NCBI RefSeq assembly: GCF_030813515.1
Contig: NZ_JAUSUK010000001.1
Span: 1,550,001 to 1,614,000, forward strand
DNA: 64,000 bases
From: Rhodopseudomonas julia
GTDB taxonomy: Bacteria; Pseudomonadota; Alphaproteobacteria; Rhizobiales; Afifellaceae
Direction of reading: 5' to 3'
The position numbers and the translations under genes were made by a program. This document shows positions 9,773-18,913 of the stretch, piece after piece (positions within the stretch are counted from its first letter, which is position 1; each line of letters opens with the position of its first letter). The notes below the pieces were generated by a model. The model was not told the origin of the DNA. It worked only from the letters and a program-made list of their open reading frames with translations, and ran no database searches.

Positions 9773-10042
9773 TCAGTTTGCGGACTGATCTTCCTCGATG
9801 TGCTCGAGGATAACGTTCTTGTTGTCGTCGATCCTGAATATGACGACAAGAGGAGGTGCAAGAGGTGTGCGCTTGGTGCGAGCGTATCTGAATGAAACGA
9901 AGTCGCTCTCAAAATGCGGGAACCCATAAGGATTCCTATAGAGTCCTTCGACAATACCCTCCATCGCCTCGTCAACAGCGCGATATCCGCCAATCTCCTG
10001 GATAGCCTCCTCGAACGCGTCCGAAGCGATTATCTCGCGCAT
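9773..10042 (-). CDS. Putative toxin partner of Panacea-domain antitoxin
   Basis: An 89-residue protein with the layout of a small toxin: an N-terminal helical part (AIQEIGGYRAVDEAMEGIV) followed by beta-strands SDFVSFRYAR, LVVIFRIDD and NVILEHIEED. This arrangement recalls RelE/ParE-fold toxins, but similarity is too weak to assign the family. Its ATG overlaps the stop of the upstream antitoxin gene by one base (TGATG), implying translational coupling. Base composition is lower in GC than the surrounding core genes. The toxin role is inferred mostly from the partner and operon order (antitoxin first). Confidence 0.6.
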   Translation of the reverse strand: MREIIASDAFEEAIQEIGGYRAVDEAMEGIVEGLYRNPYGFPHFESDFVSFRYARTKRTPLAPPLVVIFRIDDNKNVILEHIEEDQSAN

Positions 10043-10626
10043 CAGGCAGAGCGCCAGCCCAGTCGCTCACCCATAGCGGCAAAGTGCTTGAGCCCTTCCG
10101 GTGGCAACGGCGCGTCTTCGAACAGAGCAGATTGGTACGGCATCGGGTCCCCGTTGTATCGGGTCTTCCAAGCAATCCCATGCGAAAGGTCACTCGATTC
10201 CGTGCCCGTCATATTCCAATAGTGCCATATTGACTCGTCGATGTAGTCGAGATCGTCTGGGCTGAAGAATTTTAACACCGGCTCGGATAAAGCTTTATGC
10301 CGGCGCTCCATGAATTGACCTGCACCCCTGCTTTCGATTTCGAGCAAGTTATCTCGTAGCATCTCTGCAATCAGTGGCGGCATCTCGACAGGTGCTGGTC
10401 CGAGTTCGAGACGTTGATATTGTCTGCCTGTGACCGGGATCCGACGTTCATAGAACGAACGGAAGTCCGCACGCCAAAGTATTTTGTTGAGCTTGATCGC
10501 GCCGAAACGAGGCATGTCCTCCGATTTTTGGCACACGTACAGGATTGCCTCTTTCAGTCGGCGCTGACCGCCCGGAAGAGGCACAACGTAAGCCACATTT
10601 CGTGCCGCTCGGTCTTTCCAATCCAC
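10042..10626 (-). CDS. Panacea/SocA-like (DUF4065) antitoxin
   Basis: A 194-residue protein of the Panacea (SocA-like, DUF4065) family. The hallmark N-terminal helix and loop are EAILYVCQKSEDMPRFGAIKLNKILWRADF, followed by a helical region rich in charged residues; the segment MERRHKALSEPVLKFFSPDDLDYI also fits the family. Panacea domains neutralise many unrelated toxins, and the gene beside them usually encodes the toxin; here that is the 89-residue protein coupled by a TGATG overlap. The start is a GTG at 10626 with only a weak ribosome-binding site. The gene is AT-richer than its neighbours and lies immediately downstream of the sdhCDA terminator. Confidence 0.8.
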   Translation of the reverse strand: MDWKDRAARNVAYVVPLPGGQRRLKEAILYVCQKSEDMPRFGAIKLNKILWRADFRSFYERRIPVTGRQYQRLELGPAPVEMPPLIAEMLRDNLLEIESRGAGQFMERRHKALSEPVLKFFSPDDLDYIDESIWHYWNMTGTESSDLSHGIAWKTRYNGDPMPYQSALFEDAPLPPEGLKHFAAMGERLGWRSA

Positions 10627-10815
10627 GGCTGCTGCCCATCAATTCGCGCTGATGAAAGTTAGGTTATATCTATTGGGCGTTCAAGCAGTGAGAGCAAGCG
10701 GCGTGGCTACCTAAAAGTTGTTCGCTTTAGAAAATCTTCTTGGGTGAGTAGCTTTGGTTGTGCCTGAACGTTGATCATGTTGATTGATGCACAGCAGCGG
10801 GGATCCGGCGCCATC

Positions 10816-10843
10816 AATAAAAAAGGGGCGCCGGAGCGCCCCT
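10816..10843 (-). terminator. Intrinsic terminator of the sdhCDA operon
   Basis: On the minus strand GGGGCGC, a TCCG loop and GCGCCCC form a 7-bp stem (8 bp with a flanking A-T pair), immediately followed by TTTTTTATTG. It lies 26 bases after the sdhA stop. It indicates that transcription of the sdh operon ends after sdhA, before the toxin-antitoxin genes. Confidence 0.88.
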
Positions 10844-10869
10844 GTCGTGAACTTTGATGTCGGCCGGCG

Positions 10870-12717
10870 TCAGTAGACGCGCTTCTTCGGCTCGATATAG
10901 GGCACGTCGTTCGACATCGTGTAGGTGTGCACCGGCCGGTCTTCGAGGCGCACCGTATGGGCGGCCTCGTCGATGAAGGCGAGGCTGTGCTTCATCCAGT
11001 TCTGGTCGTCGCGATCCGGGAAATCCTCGCGCGCATGGGCGCCGCGGCTTTCGTGCCGGTTGGCGGCCGCTTCCATCGTCACCACCGCCTGGGTGATGAG
11101 GTTCTGGAATTCCAGCGTCTCGACGAGATCGCTGTTCCAGATCAGGGAGCGGTCGGTGACGCCGATGTCTTCGGCGCCGCGCCAGACTTCGTCGATCAGC
11201 TTGCGGCCTTCTTCGAGCACCGGCCCGTCGCGGAAGACGGCGCAGTTCGACTGCATCACCTTCTGCATGCGGTCGCGCAGCGCCGCCGTCGGCGTGCCGC
11301 CCTTGGCGTAGCGGGCACGGTCGAGGCGGGAGAGCGCGAAATCGTCGGAGCCCGCCGGAAGATCCGGATGGCGCTCGCCGGGGCTCACCGTTTCGGCGCA
11401 GCGATCGCCGACGGCACGGCCGAAGACGACGAGGTCGATGAGCGAGTTGGAGCCGAGGCGGTTGGCGCCGTGAACGGAGACGCAGGCGGCCTCGCCGACA
11501 GCCATCAGGCCCGGAACGACGGTATCGGGATCGCCGCCGACCTTGGTCAAAACCTCGCCGTGATAATTCGTCGGCACGCCGCCCATATTGTAGTGGACGG
11601 TCGGCAGGACCGGGATCGGCTCCTTGGTGACGTCGACGCCGGCGAAGATTTTTGCGGTTTCCGAGATGCCCGGCAGGCGCTCGTGCAGGACGGCCGGATC
11701 GAGATGCTCAAGATGCAGCTCGATATGGTCCTTTTCCTTGCCGACGCCGCGGCCTTCGCGGATCTCGATGGTCATGGCGCGCGAGACGACGTCGCGGGAG
11801 GCGAGATCCTTCGCGGACGGGGCATAACGCTCCATGAAGCGCTCGCCTTCGGAGTTCGTCAGATAGCCGCCCTCGCCGCGCGAGCCCTCGGTGATGAGGC
11901 AGCCGGCGCCATAGATGCCGGTCGGGTGGAACTGCACGAATTCCATGTCCTGCAGGGGGAGGCCGGCACGCAGCACCATGCCGTTGCCGTCGCCGGTGCA
12001 GATATGCGCCGAGGTGCAGGAGAAATAGGCGCGGCCGTAACCGCCGGTCGCCAGAATCGTCTTATGGGCGCGGAAGCGGTGAATGGAGCCGTCTTCCAAG
12101 CAGAGCGCGATGACGCCGCGGCACTGACCCTCGTCCATGATCAGATCGATGGCGAAATATTCGATGTAGAATTCCGCCGAATGCTTCAGCGCCTGGCCGT
12201 ACATGGTGTGCAGCATGGCGTGGCCGGTGCGGTCGGCGGCGGCGCAGGTGCGCTGCGCGGTGCCTTCGCCGAAGCGGGTGGTCATGCCGCCGAAGGGGCG
12301 CTGATAGATCTTGCCCTCCTCGGTGCGCGAGAAGGGCACGCCCCAATGTTCGAGCTCGTAGACGGCTTTGGGCGCGTTGCGGCAGAGATATTCGATGGCG
12401 TCCTGGTCGCCGAGCCAGTCCGACCCCTTGACGGTGTCGTACATGTGCCAGCGCCAGTCGTCCTCGCCCATATTGCCGAGGGCGGCCGAGATGCCGCCCT
12501 GGGCGGCCACCGTGTGGGAGCGGGTCGGGAAGACCTTGCTGATGCAGGCGGTCTTGAGGCCGGCCTGGGAGGCGCCGAGCGCCGCTCGGAGACCCGCGCC
12601 GCCCGCGCCGATGACGACCACGTCGAAGGCGTGGTCGATGATCGGATAGGCTTTGCCGTTTTGGTTGGGGGCGCCGGTCGCGCCGTTCGATTGTCCGTTC
12701 TGGCCGTTGGTCGCCAA
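10870..12717 (-). CDS. sdhA: Succinate dehydrogenase flavoprotein subunit
   Basis: Catalytic subunit of respiratory complex II, which oxidises succinate to fumarate and passes electrons to the SdhB iron-sulfur subunit and then quinone. It has the FAD-binding [15 protein letters not shown], the covalent-FAD His in [10 protein letters not shown], the substrate-site [15 protein letters not shown], and a C-terminus [13 protein letters not shown]. The start is a TTG at 12717, one base after the sdhD stop, with GGAGG five bases upstream; that box is itself the end of sdhD. This gives 615 residues, normal for the family. A TTG at 12729 overlaps the ribosome-binding site. No sdhB follows. Confidence 0.97.
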   Translation of the reverse strand: MATNGQNGQSNGATGAPNQNGKAYPIIDHAFDVVVIGAGGAGLRAALGASQAGLKTACISKVFPTRSHTVAAQGGISAALGNMGEDDWRWHMYDTVKGSDWLGDQDAIEYLCRNAPKAVYELEHWGVPFSRTEEGKIYQRPFGGMTTRFGEGTAQRTCAAADRTGHAMLHTMYGQALKHSAEFYIEYFAIDLIMDEGQCRGVIALCLEDGSIHRFRAHKTILATGGYGRAYFSCTSAHICTGDGNGMVLRAGLPLQDMEFVQFHPTGIYGAGCLITEGSRGEGGYLTNSEGERFMERYAPSAKDLASRDVVSRAMTIEIREGRGVGKEKDHIELHLEHLDPAVLHERLPGISETAKIFAGVDVTKEPIPVLPTVHYNMGGVPTNYHGEVLTKVGGDPDTVVPGLMAVGEAACVSVHGANRLGSNSLIDLVVFGRAVGDRCAETVSPGERHPDLPAGSDDFALSRLDRARYAKGGTPTAALRDRMQKVMQSNCAVFRDGPVLEEGRKLIDEVWRGAEDIGVTDRSLIWNSDLVETLEFQNLITQAVVTMEAAANRHESRGAHAREDFPDRDDQNWMKHSLAFIDEAAHTVRLEDRPVHTYTMSNDVPYIEPKKRVY

Positions 12718-12718
12718 G

Positions 12719-13093
12719 TCAGCCTCCAAGGGCGATGATCAGGATGGAAAGGATGCCGAGGATGGCCAGCGCGTAGGTGAAGAGCGTGTTGGCGAGATAG
12801 CTCAACACCTTCACACCTTCGTGGTGGATGTAATCCTCGATCACCGATTCCATGCCGATGCGCATGTGCAAAGAGAGATTGAAGGTGAAGCCGATGAGGA
12901 TCGCCGCGATGAAGGGATTGGCGATGCGGTCATGGGCCGTCTGGTAATCCGCGCCGATGAGCGAGGCGAGGATCAAGAGGAAGGCGAGAACCAGCGGGAT
13001 GTTGGCGAAGGCCGTGACCCGCTGCTGGATGAAATGGCCGGTGCCCTCCTTGGCGGAGCCGCGGCCGCGGGCTTTTGCAAGCGGTGTGCGCAT
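12719..13093 (-). CDS. sdhD: Succinate dehydrogenase membrane anchor subunit
   Basis: A 124-residue membrane anchor of complex II with three hydrophobic helices (about residues 28-47, 58-78 and 96-122). The segment [19 protein letters not shown] matches the first helix, and [21 protein letters not shown] contains the haem-ligand His and the Asp-Tyr pair near the quinone site. It lies 12 bases after sdhC and abuts sdhA. Confidence 0.93.
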   Translation of the reverse strand: MRTPLAKARGRGSAKEGTGHFIQQRVTAFANIPLVLAFLLILASLIGADYQTAHDRIANPFIAAILIGFTFNLSLHMRIGMESVIEDYIHHEGVKVLSYLANTLFTYALAILGILSILIIALGG

Positions 13094-13105
13094 GACGGGG
13101 CCTTT

Positions 13106-13501
13106 CTAGAGGGCGAGGAGGATGACGATCCACAAAAGCAGGGTGAGGCCGACGGAGCCGGCGAGCGAGGCCCAGGCGAGCTTCTGCGTCACCGGCTTTT
13201 CGTAGCCTGCGCCCGTATCCCAGATGAAGTGGCGGATGGCGCCCATCAGATGCTGCATGAGCACCCAGGTGTAGCCGAAGAGGACCAGCCAGCCGAGCGG
13301 CGAGCCGAAAAACCAGGTCGCCCAACCATAGGCTTCCGGCCCCGAAGCGAGGGCGACGATCCAGCCAATGAAGAAAAGCGAGCCGATATAAAGGCCGATG
13401 CCAGTGATGCGGTGCAAGATCGAGGTGACCATGGTGATCGGCCAGCGGTAGATCTGCGTGAAGGGCGACAGCGGTCGCTGTCGTTCAGTCAAATCTTTCA
13501 T
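13106..13501 (-). CDS. sdhC: Succinate dehydrogenase cytochrome b556 subunit
   Basis: A 131-residue membrane subunit of complex II. RPLSPFTQIYRWPITMVTSI is the family signature, SILHRITG contains the conserved Ser and His of helix I, and the second helix carries HLMGAIRHFIWD with the haem His. Three membrane helices are visible. An AGGAG box precedes the ATG at 13501. First gene of sdhCDA; a 9-bp tandem repeat lies in its upstream region. Confidence 0.95.
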   Translation of the reverse strand: MKDLTERQRPLSPFTQIYRWPITMVTSILHRITGIGLYIGSLFFIGWIVALASGPEAYGWATWFFGSPLGWLVLFGYTWVLMQHLMGAIRHFIWDTGAGYEKPVTQKLAWASLAGSVGLTLLLWIVILLAL

Positions 13502-13568
13502 CGAACGCTCCTTGGCCCCTTCATAACGTGCCGATCGGGTGTTGCAAACGCGTCGGTTGGATAATGCT

Positions 13569-13586
13569 CATGCATGCCATGCATGC
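13569..13586. repeat. Tandem 9-bp repeat upstream of sdhC
   Basis: CATGCATGC occurs twice without spacing at 13569-13577 and 13578-13586, about 70-85 bases upstream of the sdhC start on the opposite strand. Each unit contains the palindrome CATGCATG or GCATGC. Location in the likely sdh promoter region makes a regulatory role possible, but nothing proves it. Confidence 0.55.
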
Positions 13587-13662
13587 GACGATTGGCTTTG
13601 CACCGGCGCGCGCAAGCAAAGCGCCGGCGCGGAGAAAGCTGTGCTCTTTGTGCGGCGGTTCA

Positions 13663-13881
13663 TCAATAGTCGCTCAAGCGAAAATTCTCAGCCGCACTTT
13701 CGACCTGCCAGTCGCCGTCGGCCTCCTTGACGATCGCCTGGGCGCAGACCGTGCGCTTCGCCTCCGTGTCGAAGGTGAGGGCGGGCGAGCCGTGCAATTG
13801 CCAGCCGGCGTTGAGGGCGGCGGAGACGCGCTTGCAGAAGGTGGCGTCGTCGGGGCCGGTGAGAAGACGGTAGAGCTTCAT
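13663..13881 (-). CDS. DUF1737 domain small protein
   Basis: A 72-residue protein beginning MKLYRLLTGPDDATFCKRVSAALNAGWQLHGSPALTF split into typical DUF1737 positions: the Tyr-x-Leu-x-x-Gly start, the Gly-Trp-x-x-x-Gly turn and Pro. The function of this family is unknown. The start overlaps the stop of the upstream CoA-ester lyase gene by four bases (ATGA), so the two are co-translated. The operon precedes sdhCDA on the same strand. Confidence 0.8.
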   Translation of the reverse strand: MKLYRLLTGPDDATFCKRVSAALNAGWQLHGSPALTFDTEAKRTVCAQAIVKEADGDWQVESAAENFRLSDY

Positions 13882-14747
13882 GCTTGATCTCTGTCGGCGA
13901 TTGCACGTGCTCTGGCAAGCAGGCTTTCGGCGACATGTAAATGCAGCCTTTCGACCATGCGCCCCTCGATGCCGATCGCACCCTTGCCGGCATTTTCCGG
14001 GCGGGCGAAGGCTTCGACGATCGTCTCGGCTTCGGCGATCTCTTCAGCGCTCGGTGCAAAGATGCGGTTCGCCGTGTCGATCTGGCGGGGATGGATGAGG
14101 CTCTTGCCGTCGAAGCCGAGGGCGCGCGCGTGCTCGCATTCCGCTTCAAGGCGGGCGTCGTCGCCGAAATCGTTCAGGACGCCGTCGATGGCGACGAGCC
14201 CATAGGCGCGGGCGGCGGCGATGACGCTCATCATCCAGGGCAGGAAGGCGCCGCGGTCATGGGCCGGGCGCACGCCCGTCTCCTTGGCGAGATCGTTGAG
14301 GCCGAGGACGAAGCCTTTCAGCGGCAGTTTTTCGGAGGAGGCGGCGATTTCGGCGAGGTTGAGGAGCGCCTTCGGCGTCTCGATCATCGCCCAGAGCGAG
14401 ATGCGGTCGAGTGCATCGGCCTGGTCGAGGGCGTCGGCGACGCGCTCCAGATCGGCCGCGCTTTCGACTTTCGGGACCAGCAGGCCCTCGGGGCGCGCGG
14501 CAAGCGCGGCGAGAAGATCCTCCGTCGCCCATTCGCTCGAAAGACCGTTGATGCGCACGAGGACGGGCGCGGAAAAAGGCTCGGCGAGAGCCTCGCGCAG
14601 CGCCTCGCGGGCGTCTTCCTTGCGGTCGGGGGCGACGGCGTCTTCGAGATCGACGATGATGGCGTCGGCGACAAGGCCGCGCGCCTTGGCGAGTGCCCGC
14701 GGCTTGTCGGCCGGAACGTAAATGAGCGAGCGGAAGACTGGCGGCAT
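13878..14747 (-). CDS. HpcH/HpaI-family CoA ester lyase (CitE/malyl-CoA lyase-like)
   Basis: A 289-residue TIM-barrel lyase of the HpcH/HpaI family that cleaves or hydrolyses acyl-CoA esters. SLIYVPADKPRALAKA is the CoA-binding beginning; IIVDLEDAVAP, VRINGLSS, ETPKALLN and GFDGKSLIHPRQI carry the metal-binding and catalytic Glu, Asp and His positions of CitE-like enzymes. Citrate lyase beta-like, malyl-CoA lyase or malyl-CoA thioesterase activity are all possible; no citrate lyase alpha or gamma genes are near, which argues against true citrate lyase. Coupled to a DUF1737 gene. Confidence 0.83.
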   Translation of the reverse strand: MPPVFRSLIYVPADKPRALAKARGLVADAIIVDLEDAVAPDRKEDAREALREALAEPFSAPVLVRINGLSSEWATEDLLAALAARPEGLLVPKVESAADLERVADALDQADALDRISLWAMIETPKALLNLAEIAASSEKLPLKGFVLGLNDLAKETGVRPAHDRGAFLPWMMSVIAAARAYGLVAIDGVLNDFGDDARLEAECEHARALGFDGKSLIHPRQIDTANRIFAPSAEEIAEAETIVEAFARPENAGKGAIGIEGRMVERLHLHVAESLLARARAIADRDQA

Positions 14748-14846
14748 GGGTCGTCTCCGGGAAACTTGTCCGGTTCGGGTGGAGGCAGCAGTCCTGGCCA
14801 GGCGCGGCCCGCGATCAGTCCCGAGGCGAAAGCGAGATGACGGGCG

Positions 14847-15728
14847 TCAGCGGGTCGGGACCGGCTCGTCGCTGCGGTAATCGTAGAAGCCGCGGCCCGC
14901 TTTGCGGCCGAGCCAGCCGGCCTCGACATATTTCACCAGGAGCGGGCAGGGGCGGTATTTGGAATCGGCGAGACCCTCGTAGAGCATCTGCATGATCGAC
15001 AGGCAGGTATCGAGACCGATGAAATCGGCGAGCTGCAAGGGGCCCATCGGATGGTGCGCGCCGAGCCGCATCGCCGTGTCGATCGCCTCCACATTGCCGA
15101 CGCCCTCATAGAGCGTATAGATCGCCTCGTTGATCATCGGCATCAGGATGCGGTTGACCATGAAGGCGGGAAAATCTTCCGCCACGGCGATCTTCTTGCC
15201 GAGCGAGGTGACGAAGCGCTTCGCCTCTTCGAAGGTGGAATCTTCCGTCGCGATGCCGCGGACGAGCTCGGCGAGCTCCATCACCGGCACCGGATTCATG
15301 AAATGCATGCCGATGAAGCGTTCGGCGCGGTCGGTGGCGGCGGCGAGCCGGGTGATCGAAATCGACGAGGTGTTGGTGGCGATCATCGCCTCGGGATCGA
15401 GGATCGGGCAGACCTCTGCGAAGACCTTGCGTTTCACCGCCTCGTCTTCCGTCGCCGCCTCGATGAGAAGATCGGCCGGGGCCAATCCTTCGACGCCCTT
15501 GGCGGGCCGCACGCGGGCGAGCGCCGCCTGACGCTCTTCCTCGCTGATACGGCCGGAGGAGCGCTGGCGGGCGAGCGTGCCTTCCAGGGTGGCAAGCCCC
15601 GCCTGCAGCCGATCCGGGGAAATGTCGTGCAGGATCACATCGTAACCGGCCAAAGCGCAGACATGGGCAATGCCTGCGCCCATCTGGCCTGCCCCGACTA
15701 TGGCGACCGTTTTGATCTCATCCGCCAT
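14847..15728 (-). CDS. hbdA: 3-hydroxybutyryl-CoA dehydrogenase
   Basis: NAD(P)-dependent enzyme that interconverts 3-hydroxybutyryl-CoA and acetoacetyl-CoA in fatty-acid, butyrate or PHB metabolism. It has 293 residues with the Rossmann motif VAIVGAGQMGAGIAHV, the catalytic His-containing GMHFMNPVPVMELAELV, the ATNTSSISIT Ser segment and C-terminal PMGPLQLADFIGLDT and KAGRGFYDY. It follows etfBA on the same strand with about 150 bases between, an arrangement found repeatedly in Hyphomicrobiales, consistent with a shared role in acyl-CoA oxidation. Confidence 0.94.
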   Translation of the reverse strand: MADEIKTVAIVGAGQMGAGIAHVCALAGYDVILHDISPDRLQAGLATLEGTLARQRSSGRISEEERQAALARVRPAKGVEGLAPADLLIEAATEDEAVKRKVFAEVCPILDPEAMIATNTSSISITRLAAATDRAERFIGMHFMNPVPVMELAELVRGIATEDSTFEEAKRFVTSLGKKIAVAEDFPAFMVNRILMPMINEAIYTLYEGVGNVEAIDTAMRLGAHHPMGPLQLADFIGLDTCLSIMQMLYEGLADSKYRPCPLLVKYVEAGWLGRKAGRGFYDYRSDEPVPTR

Positions 15729-15816
15729 GGATCATCTCTGTTGCTGGCGCTTGCGTTGAATATTGAACAAGCTTCGGGAAAGGGGAAGTGTGCGTCGCAA
15801 CATTTTCCGCATTGCA

Positions 15817-15848
15817 ACGGGCCCTTCTCGACGCAGGGAAGAGCCCGT
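15817..15848 (-). terminator. Possible hairpin after etfA
   Basis: ACGGGC and GCCCGT arms, with an inner CTTC/GAAG pairing after one mismatch, enclose a 10-base loop 30 bases downstream of the etfA stop. There is no U-tract, so it is a weak terminator candidate or an RNA-processing hairpin. Confidence 0.3.
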
Positions 15849-15877
15849 CACTGAAGTTTACGCGGCGACGATTTAGA

Positions 15878-16822
15878 TCACGCGCCGGCCTTGTCGAGCT
15901 CGGCGGTGAGTTCCGGCAGGGCCGTGAACAGATCTGCGACGAGGCCGTAATCGGCGACCTGGAAAATCGGCGCCTCCTCGTCCTTGTTGATCGCCACGAT
16001 GACTTTGGAATCCTTCATGCCGGCCAGGTGCTGGATGGCACCGGAGATGCCGCAGGCGATGTAAAGATCCGGCGCCACGATCTTGCCGGTCTGGCCGACC
16101 TGCCAGTCGTTGGGGGCGTAGCCGGCATCGACCGCGGCACGGCTTGCGCCGACCGCCGCGCCGAGCTTGTCGGCGAAGGGGAGCATGACCTCGTCAAACT
16201 TTTCCTTGGAGCCGAGGGCACGTCCGCCGGAGACGATGATCTTGGCGGCGGCGAGTTCCGGGCGTTCGCTTTCCTGGATCTTGGCACTGACATAGCGCGA
16301 TTTTCCGGGATCGGCCGGGGCCGACACCGTCTCGATCGGCGCTTCGCCGCCGGCTTCGGCCGCCTGGAAGGCGGATGTGCGCACCGTCACGACTTTCTTG
16401 GCGTCTTTCGCCTTCACCGTCTGGATGGCGTTGCCGGCATAGATCGGGCGCTTGAACGTGTCGGGCGCCACGACCTCGACGATGTCGGAGACCTGCATCA
16501 CGTCGAGGAGGGCTGCGACGCGCGGCATGACGTTCTTGCCGCCGGTGGTGGCCGGCGCGAGGACGGCGTCGTAATCGCCGGCAAGGCCCTTGATCAGATC
16601 CGCCATCGGCTCGGCGAGATGATGGGCAAGCGCCTCGTCTTCAACGAGGAGCACCTTGGCCACGCCCGCAAGCTTCGCGGCCTCTTCGGCCGCCGGGCGC
16701 GCATCCTTGCCGGCCACGAGAATGTGAACGTCTCCGCCCATCTCCCTGGCGGCGGTGAGCGCCTTGGCGGTCGCCTCGTTGAGGCTCTGATTGTCGTGTT
16801 CTGCGACGAGTAGAATGGTCAT
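15878..16822 (-). CDS. etfA: Electron transfer flavoprotein alpha subunit
   Basis: FAD-binding subunit of ETF, which collects electrons from acyl-CoA and other dehydrogenases and delivers them to ETF-quinone oxidoreductase. The 314 residues start [22 protein letters not shown]. The C-terminal FAD domain shows [32 protein letters not shown] and [18 protein letters not shown], all family signatures. The ATG at 16822 lies 11 bases after etfB, with a GAGG box eight bases upstream. The frame is open farther upstream but antisense-like and not part of the gene. Confidence 0.96.
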   Translation of the reverse strand: MTILLVAEHDNQSLNEATAKALTAAREMGGDVHILVAGKDARPAAEEAAKLAGVAKVLLVEDEALAHHLAEPMADLIKGLAGDYDAVLAPATTGGKNVMPRVAALLDVMQVSDIVEVVAPDTFKRPIYAGNAIQTVKAKDAKKVVTVRTSAFQAAEAGGEAPIETVSAPADPGKSRYVSAKIQESERPELAAAKIIVSGGRALGSKEKFDEVMLPFADKLGAAVGASRAAVDAGYAPNDWQVGQTGKIVAPDLYIACGISGAIQHLAGMKDSKVIVAINKDEEAPIFQVADYGLVADLFTALPELTAELDKAGA

Positions 16823-16833
16823 TTCGCGATCCC

Positions 16834-17583
16834 TCAGAGTACGCCCGCTTCGTTTTTGAGTTTTTCGACGAGTTCGGCCGGGGAACCCACCATGACGCCG
16901 GCCTGGCGCTTCGCCGGCTCGCGCGTCTCCACGACTTCGAGGCGCGGCGTCAGGTCGACGCCGTAATCGTCGGCCGTCTTCGTCTCGATCGGCTTCTTCT
17001 TCGCTTTCATGATGTTGGGAAGCGAGGCGTAACGCGGCTGGTTGAGGCGCAGATCGGCCGTCACCACCGCCGGCAGAGAGATCGAGAGGGTTTCCAGACC
17101 GCCGTCGATTTCGCGGGTGACTTCCGCTTCCTCGCCCTTGATTTGAAGCTCCTTCAGGAAGGTGCCCTGCGACCAGCCGAGAAGGGCCGAGAGCATCTGG
17201 CCCGTCTGATTGCAATCGTCGTCGATCGCCTGTTTGCCCATGATGACGAGGCCGGGCGCCTCGGCCTCGACGATCGCCTTCAGAATCTTGGCGACGGCAA
17301 GCGGTTCGACGGTGCCGTCAGCCTGGACGAGAATGCCGCGATCGGCACCCATGGCGAGCGCCGTACGGATCGTCTCCTGCGACTGCGAGGGGCCGACGGA
17401 GACGATGACGATCTCCTCCGCGCTGCCCGCCTCCTTGAGGCGAATGGCTTCTTCGACCGCGATCTCGTCGAAGGGGTTCATCGACATCTTCACATTGGCG
17501 AGGTCGACGCCGGAGCCGTCGGCCTTGACGCGCGCCTTTACGTTGTAATCGAGCACCCGCTTAACCGGGACGAGAACTTTCAT
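16834..17583 (-). CDS. etfB: Electron transfer flavoprotein beta subunit
   Basis: AMP-binding subunit of ETF, 249 residues. [19 protein letters not shown] is the usual start, [16 protein letters not shown] and [20 protein letters not shown] are conserved, and [22 protein letters not shown] contains the recognition-loop region. First gene of etfBA; the divergent msrA gene shares a 178-base intergenic region with it. Confidence 0.96.
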   Translation of the reverse strand: MKVLVPVKRVLDYNVKARVKADGSGVDLANVKMSMNPFDEIAVEEAIRLKEAGSAEEIVIVSVGPSQSQETIRTALAMGADRGILVQADGTVEPLAVAKILKAIVEAEAPGLVIMGKQAIDDDCNQTGQMLSALLGWSQGTFLKELQIKGEEAEVTREIDGGLETLSISLPAVVTADLRLNQPRYASLPNIMKAKKKPIETKTADDYGVDLTPRLEVVETREPAKRQAGVMVGSPAELVEKLKNEAGVL

Positions 17584-17761
17584 CAGGCAACCTCCGTTGT
17601 TTGCCTTCGGTTAGCGTTGCTCACCCACGGTGGCAAGAGAGCGCACCCCAAAGTTTCCGTTAACGTCAGCCGGTCGTTCTCGCGTCAAAGCCGCGTGAGG
17701 CGCCTCGTCGCAGGCATCGAGTTGCACCATATCGGTGCGAAGACGCTCGTGAGGTTCTGCC

Positions 17762-18433
17762 ATGAAAGCCATTCTTGCTGCAGCCGCAGCTTTCGCCATG
17801 CTCGCCCTCGCAAGCGCCGCCGGGGCGCAAGAGAAGGCGGGCCAGGCGCCGGGGGGCCAAGACACCGCCATTTTCGCCGGTGGCTGTTTCTGGTGTGTGG
17901 AGGCTGACTTCGACAAGGTGCCGGGGGTCAAGGAGACGATTTCCGGCTTCACCGGCGGTGAGCTGCGCAACCCGACCTATCATCAAGTCTCGGCCGGCGG
18001 GACGGGCCACAAAGAGGCGGTGAAGATCACCTACGATCCAAGTGTCGTCAGCTACGAAAAGCTTCTCGACGTCTTCTGGCATTCCGTCGACCCGACCGAT
18101 GCGGGCGGGCAGTTCTGCGACCGCGGCGACAGCTACACGACGGCGATCTTTGCGCTTAACGACAAACAGCTTGCCGCGGCAAAGGCCTCTAAGACGGCGA
18201 CCGAAAAAGAGCTCGGCCAGAAAATCGTGACGGAGATCGAGAAGGCCGGAGAGTTCTGGCCGGCCGAGGCGTATCACCAGAATTATTATCGAAGTGAGGA
18301 TCGCATCCTGTCGCGCTTCGGCTATGTCACCAAGGCCTATGCCTATAAGGGCTATCGGGAAGGCTGCGGCCGCGACCAGCGGCTGAAGCAATTGTGGGGC
18401 TCAGACTATCTGCGCGGGATCAAGCAGAGCTGA
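17762..18433 (+). CDS. msrA: Peptide-methionine (S)-S-oxide reductase, exported
   Basis: Repairs oxidised methionine (S-sulfoxide) in proteins. A signal peptide (AILAAAAAFAMLALASAAGAQ) indicates a periplasmic enzyme. The catalytic motif FAGGCFWCVEADF contains the nucleophilic Cys; GFTGGELRNPTYHQVSAGGTGHKEAV and HSVDPTDAGGQFCDRG are standard MsrA segments, and the C-terminal GYREGC provides a resolving Cys. It has 223 residues. It diverges from etfB. No msrB is adjacent. Confidence 0.93.
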   Translation: MKAILAAAAAFAMLALASAAGAQEKAGQAPGGQDTAIFAGGCFWCVEADFDKVPGVKETISGFTGGELRNPTYHQVSAGGTGHKEAVKITYDPSVVSYEKLLDVFWHSVDPTDAGGQFCDRGDSYTTAIFALNDKQLAAAKASKTATEKELGQKIVTEIEKAGEFWPAEAYHQNYYRSEDRILSRFGYVTKAYAYKGYREGCGRDQRLKQLWGSDYLRGIKQS

Positions 18434-18474
18434 CGGACGCAGGCCAGTTCTTCGCAGGGCGTCTTCTGGTGGGT

Positions 18475-18837
18475 TTAGGGCGTCCGGGGACCGAGTAGGA
18501 TGACGGCCGTGCCGAGAAGGCAGATCGCGGCCCCCGTCACATCCCAACGGTCGGGTCTCAACCCTTCGACGCTCCACAGCCAGAGGAGCGAGGCGGCGAT
18601 ATAGACGCCGCCATAGGCGGCATAAGCGCGCCCGGCCGCATCCGTCTCAACAAAGGTCAGCGCCGAGGCGAAGACGAGCAAAGCGACGAGGCCCGGCGCC
18701 AGCCACCAGACCGATCGGTCGAGCCGAAGCCAGGCCCAGAAGGCGAAGCAGCCGGCTATCTCGGCAATCGCCGCGACGACATAGGCGAGAGCGGTTTGCA
18801 AACGGGGCTCCATTGCGAATGGCTGTCGCTGTGCCAT
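18475..18837 (-). CDS. YnfA/UPF0060 family membrane protein
   Basis: A 120-residue (112 if the ATG at 18813 is used) membrane protein with four hydrophobic helices. The sequence follows the UPF0060/YnfA pattern: [56 protein letters not shown]. YnfA is related to small-multidrug-resistance transporters, and efflux has been reported for some members, but substrates here are unknown. Neither candidate start has a strong ribosome-binding site. Confidence 0.85.
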   Translation of the reverse strand: MAQRQPFAMEPRLQTALAYVVAAIAEIAGCFAFWAWLRLDRSVWWLAPGLVALLVFASALTFVETDAAGRAYAAYGGVYIAASLLWLWSVEGLRPDRWDVTGAAICLLGTAVILLGPRTP

Positions 18838-18913
18838 AGCCGATCGCGGCGGACAGGCCCAACACTCGGATAAGATGGGCGTGATCGACGGTGCCCGGGC
18901 GCCGCGGTTCTGC

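Noticed and set aside
10927-12738. 603-codon open frame opposite sdhA
   Set aside because: Shadow of sdhA in the complementary frame; no domain and typical His/Arg/Glu-rich shadow composition.
13600-13632. GC-rich hairpin between the DUF1737 gene and sdhC as a terminator
   Set aside because: CCGGCGC/GCGCCGG arms exist but there is no U-tract on either strand.
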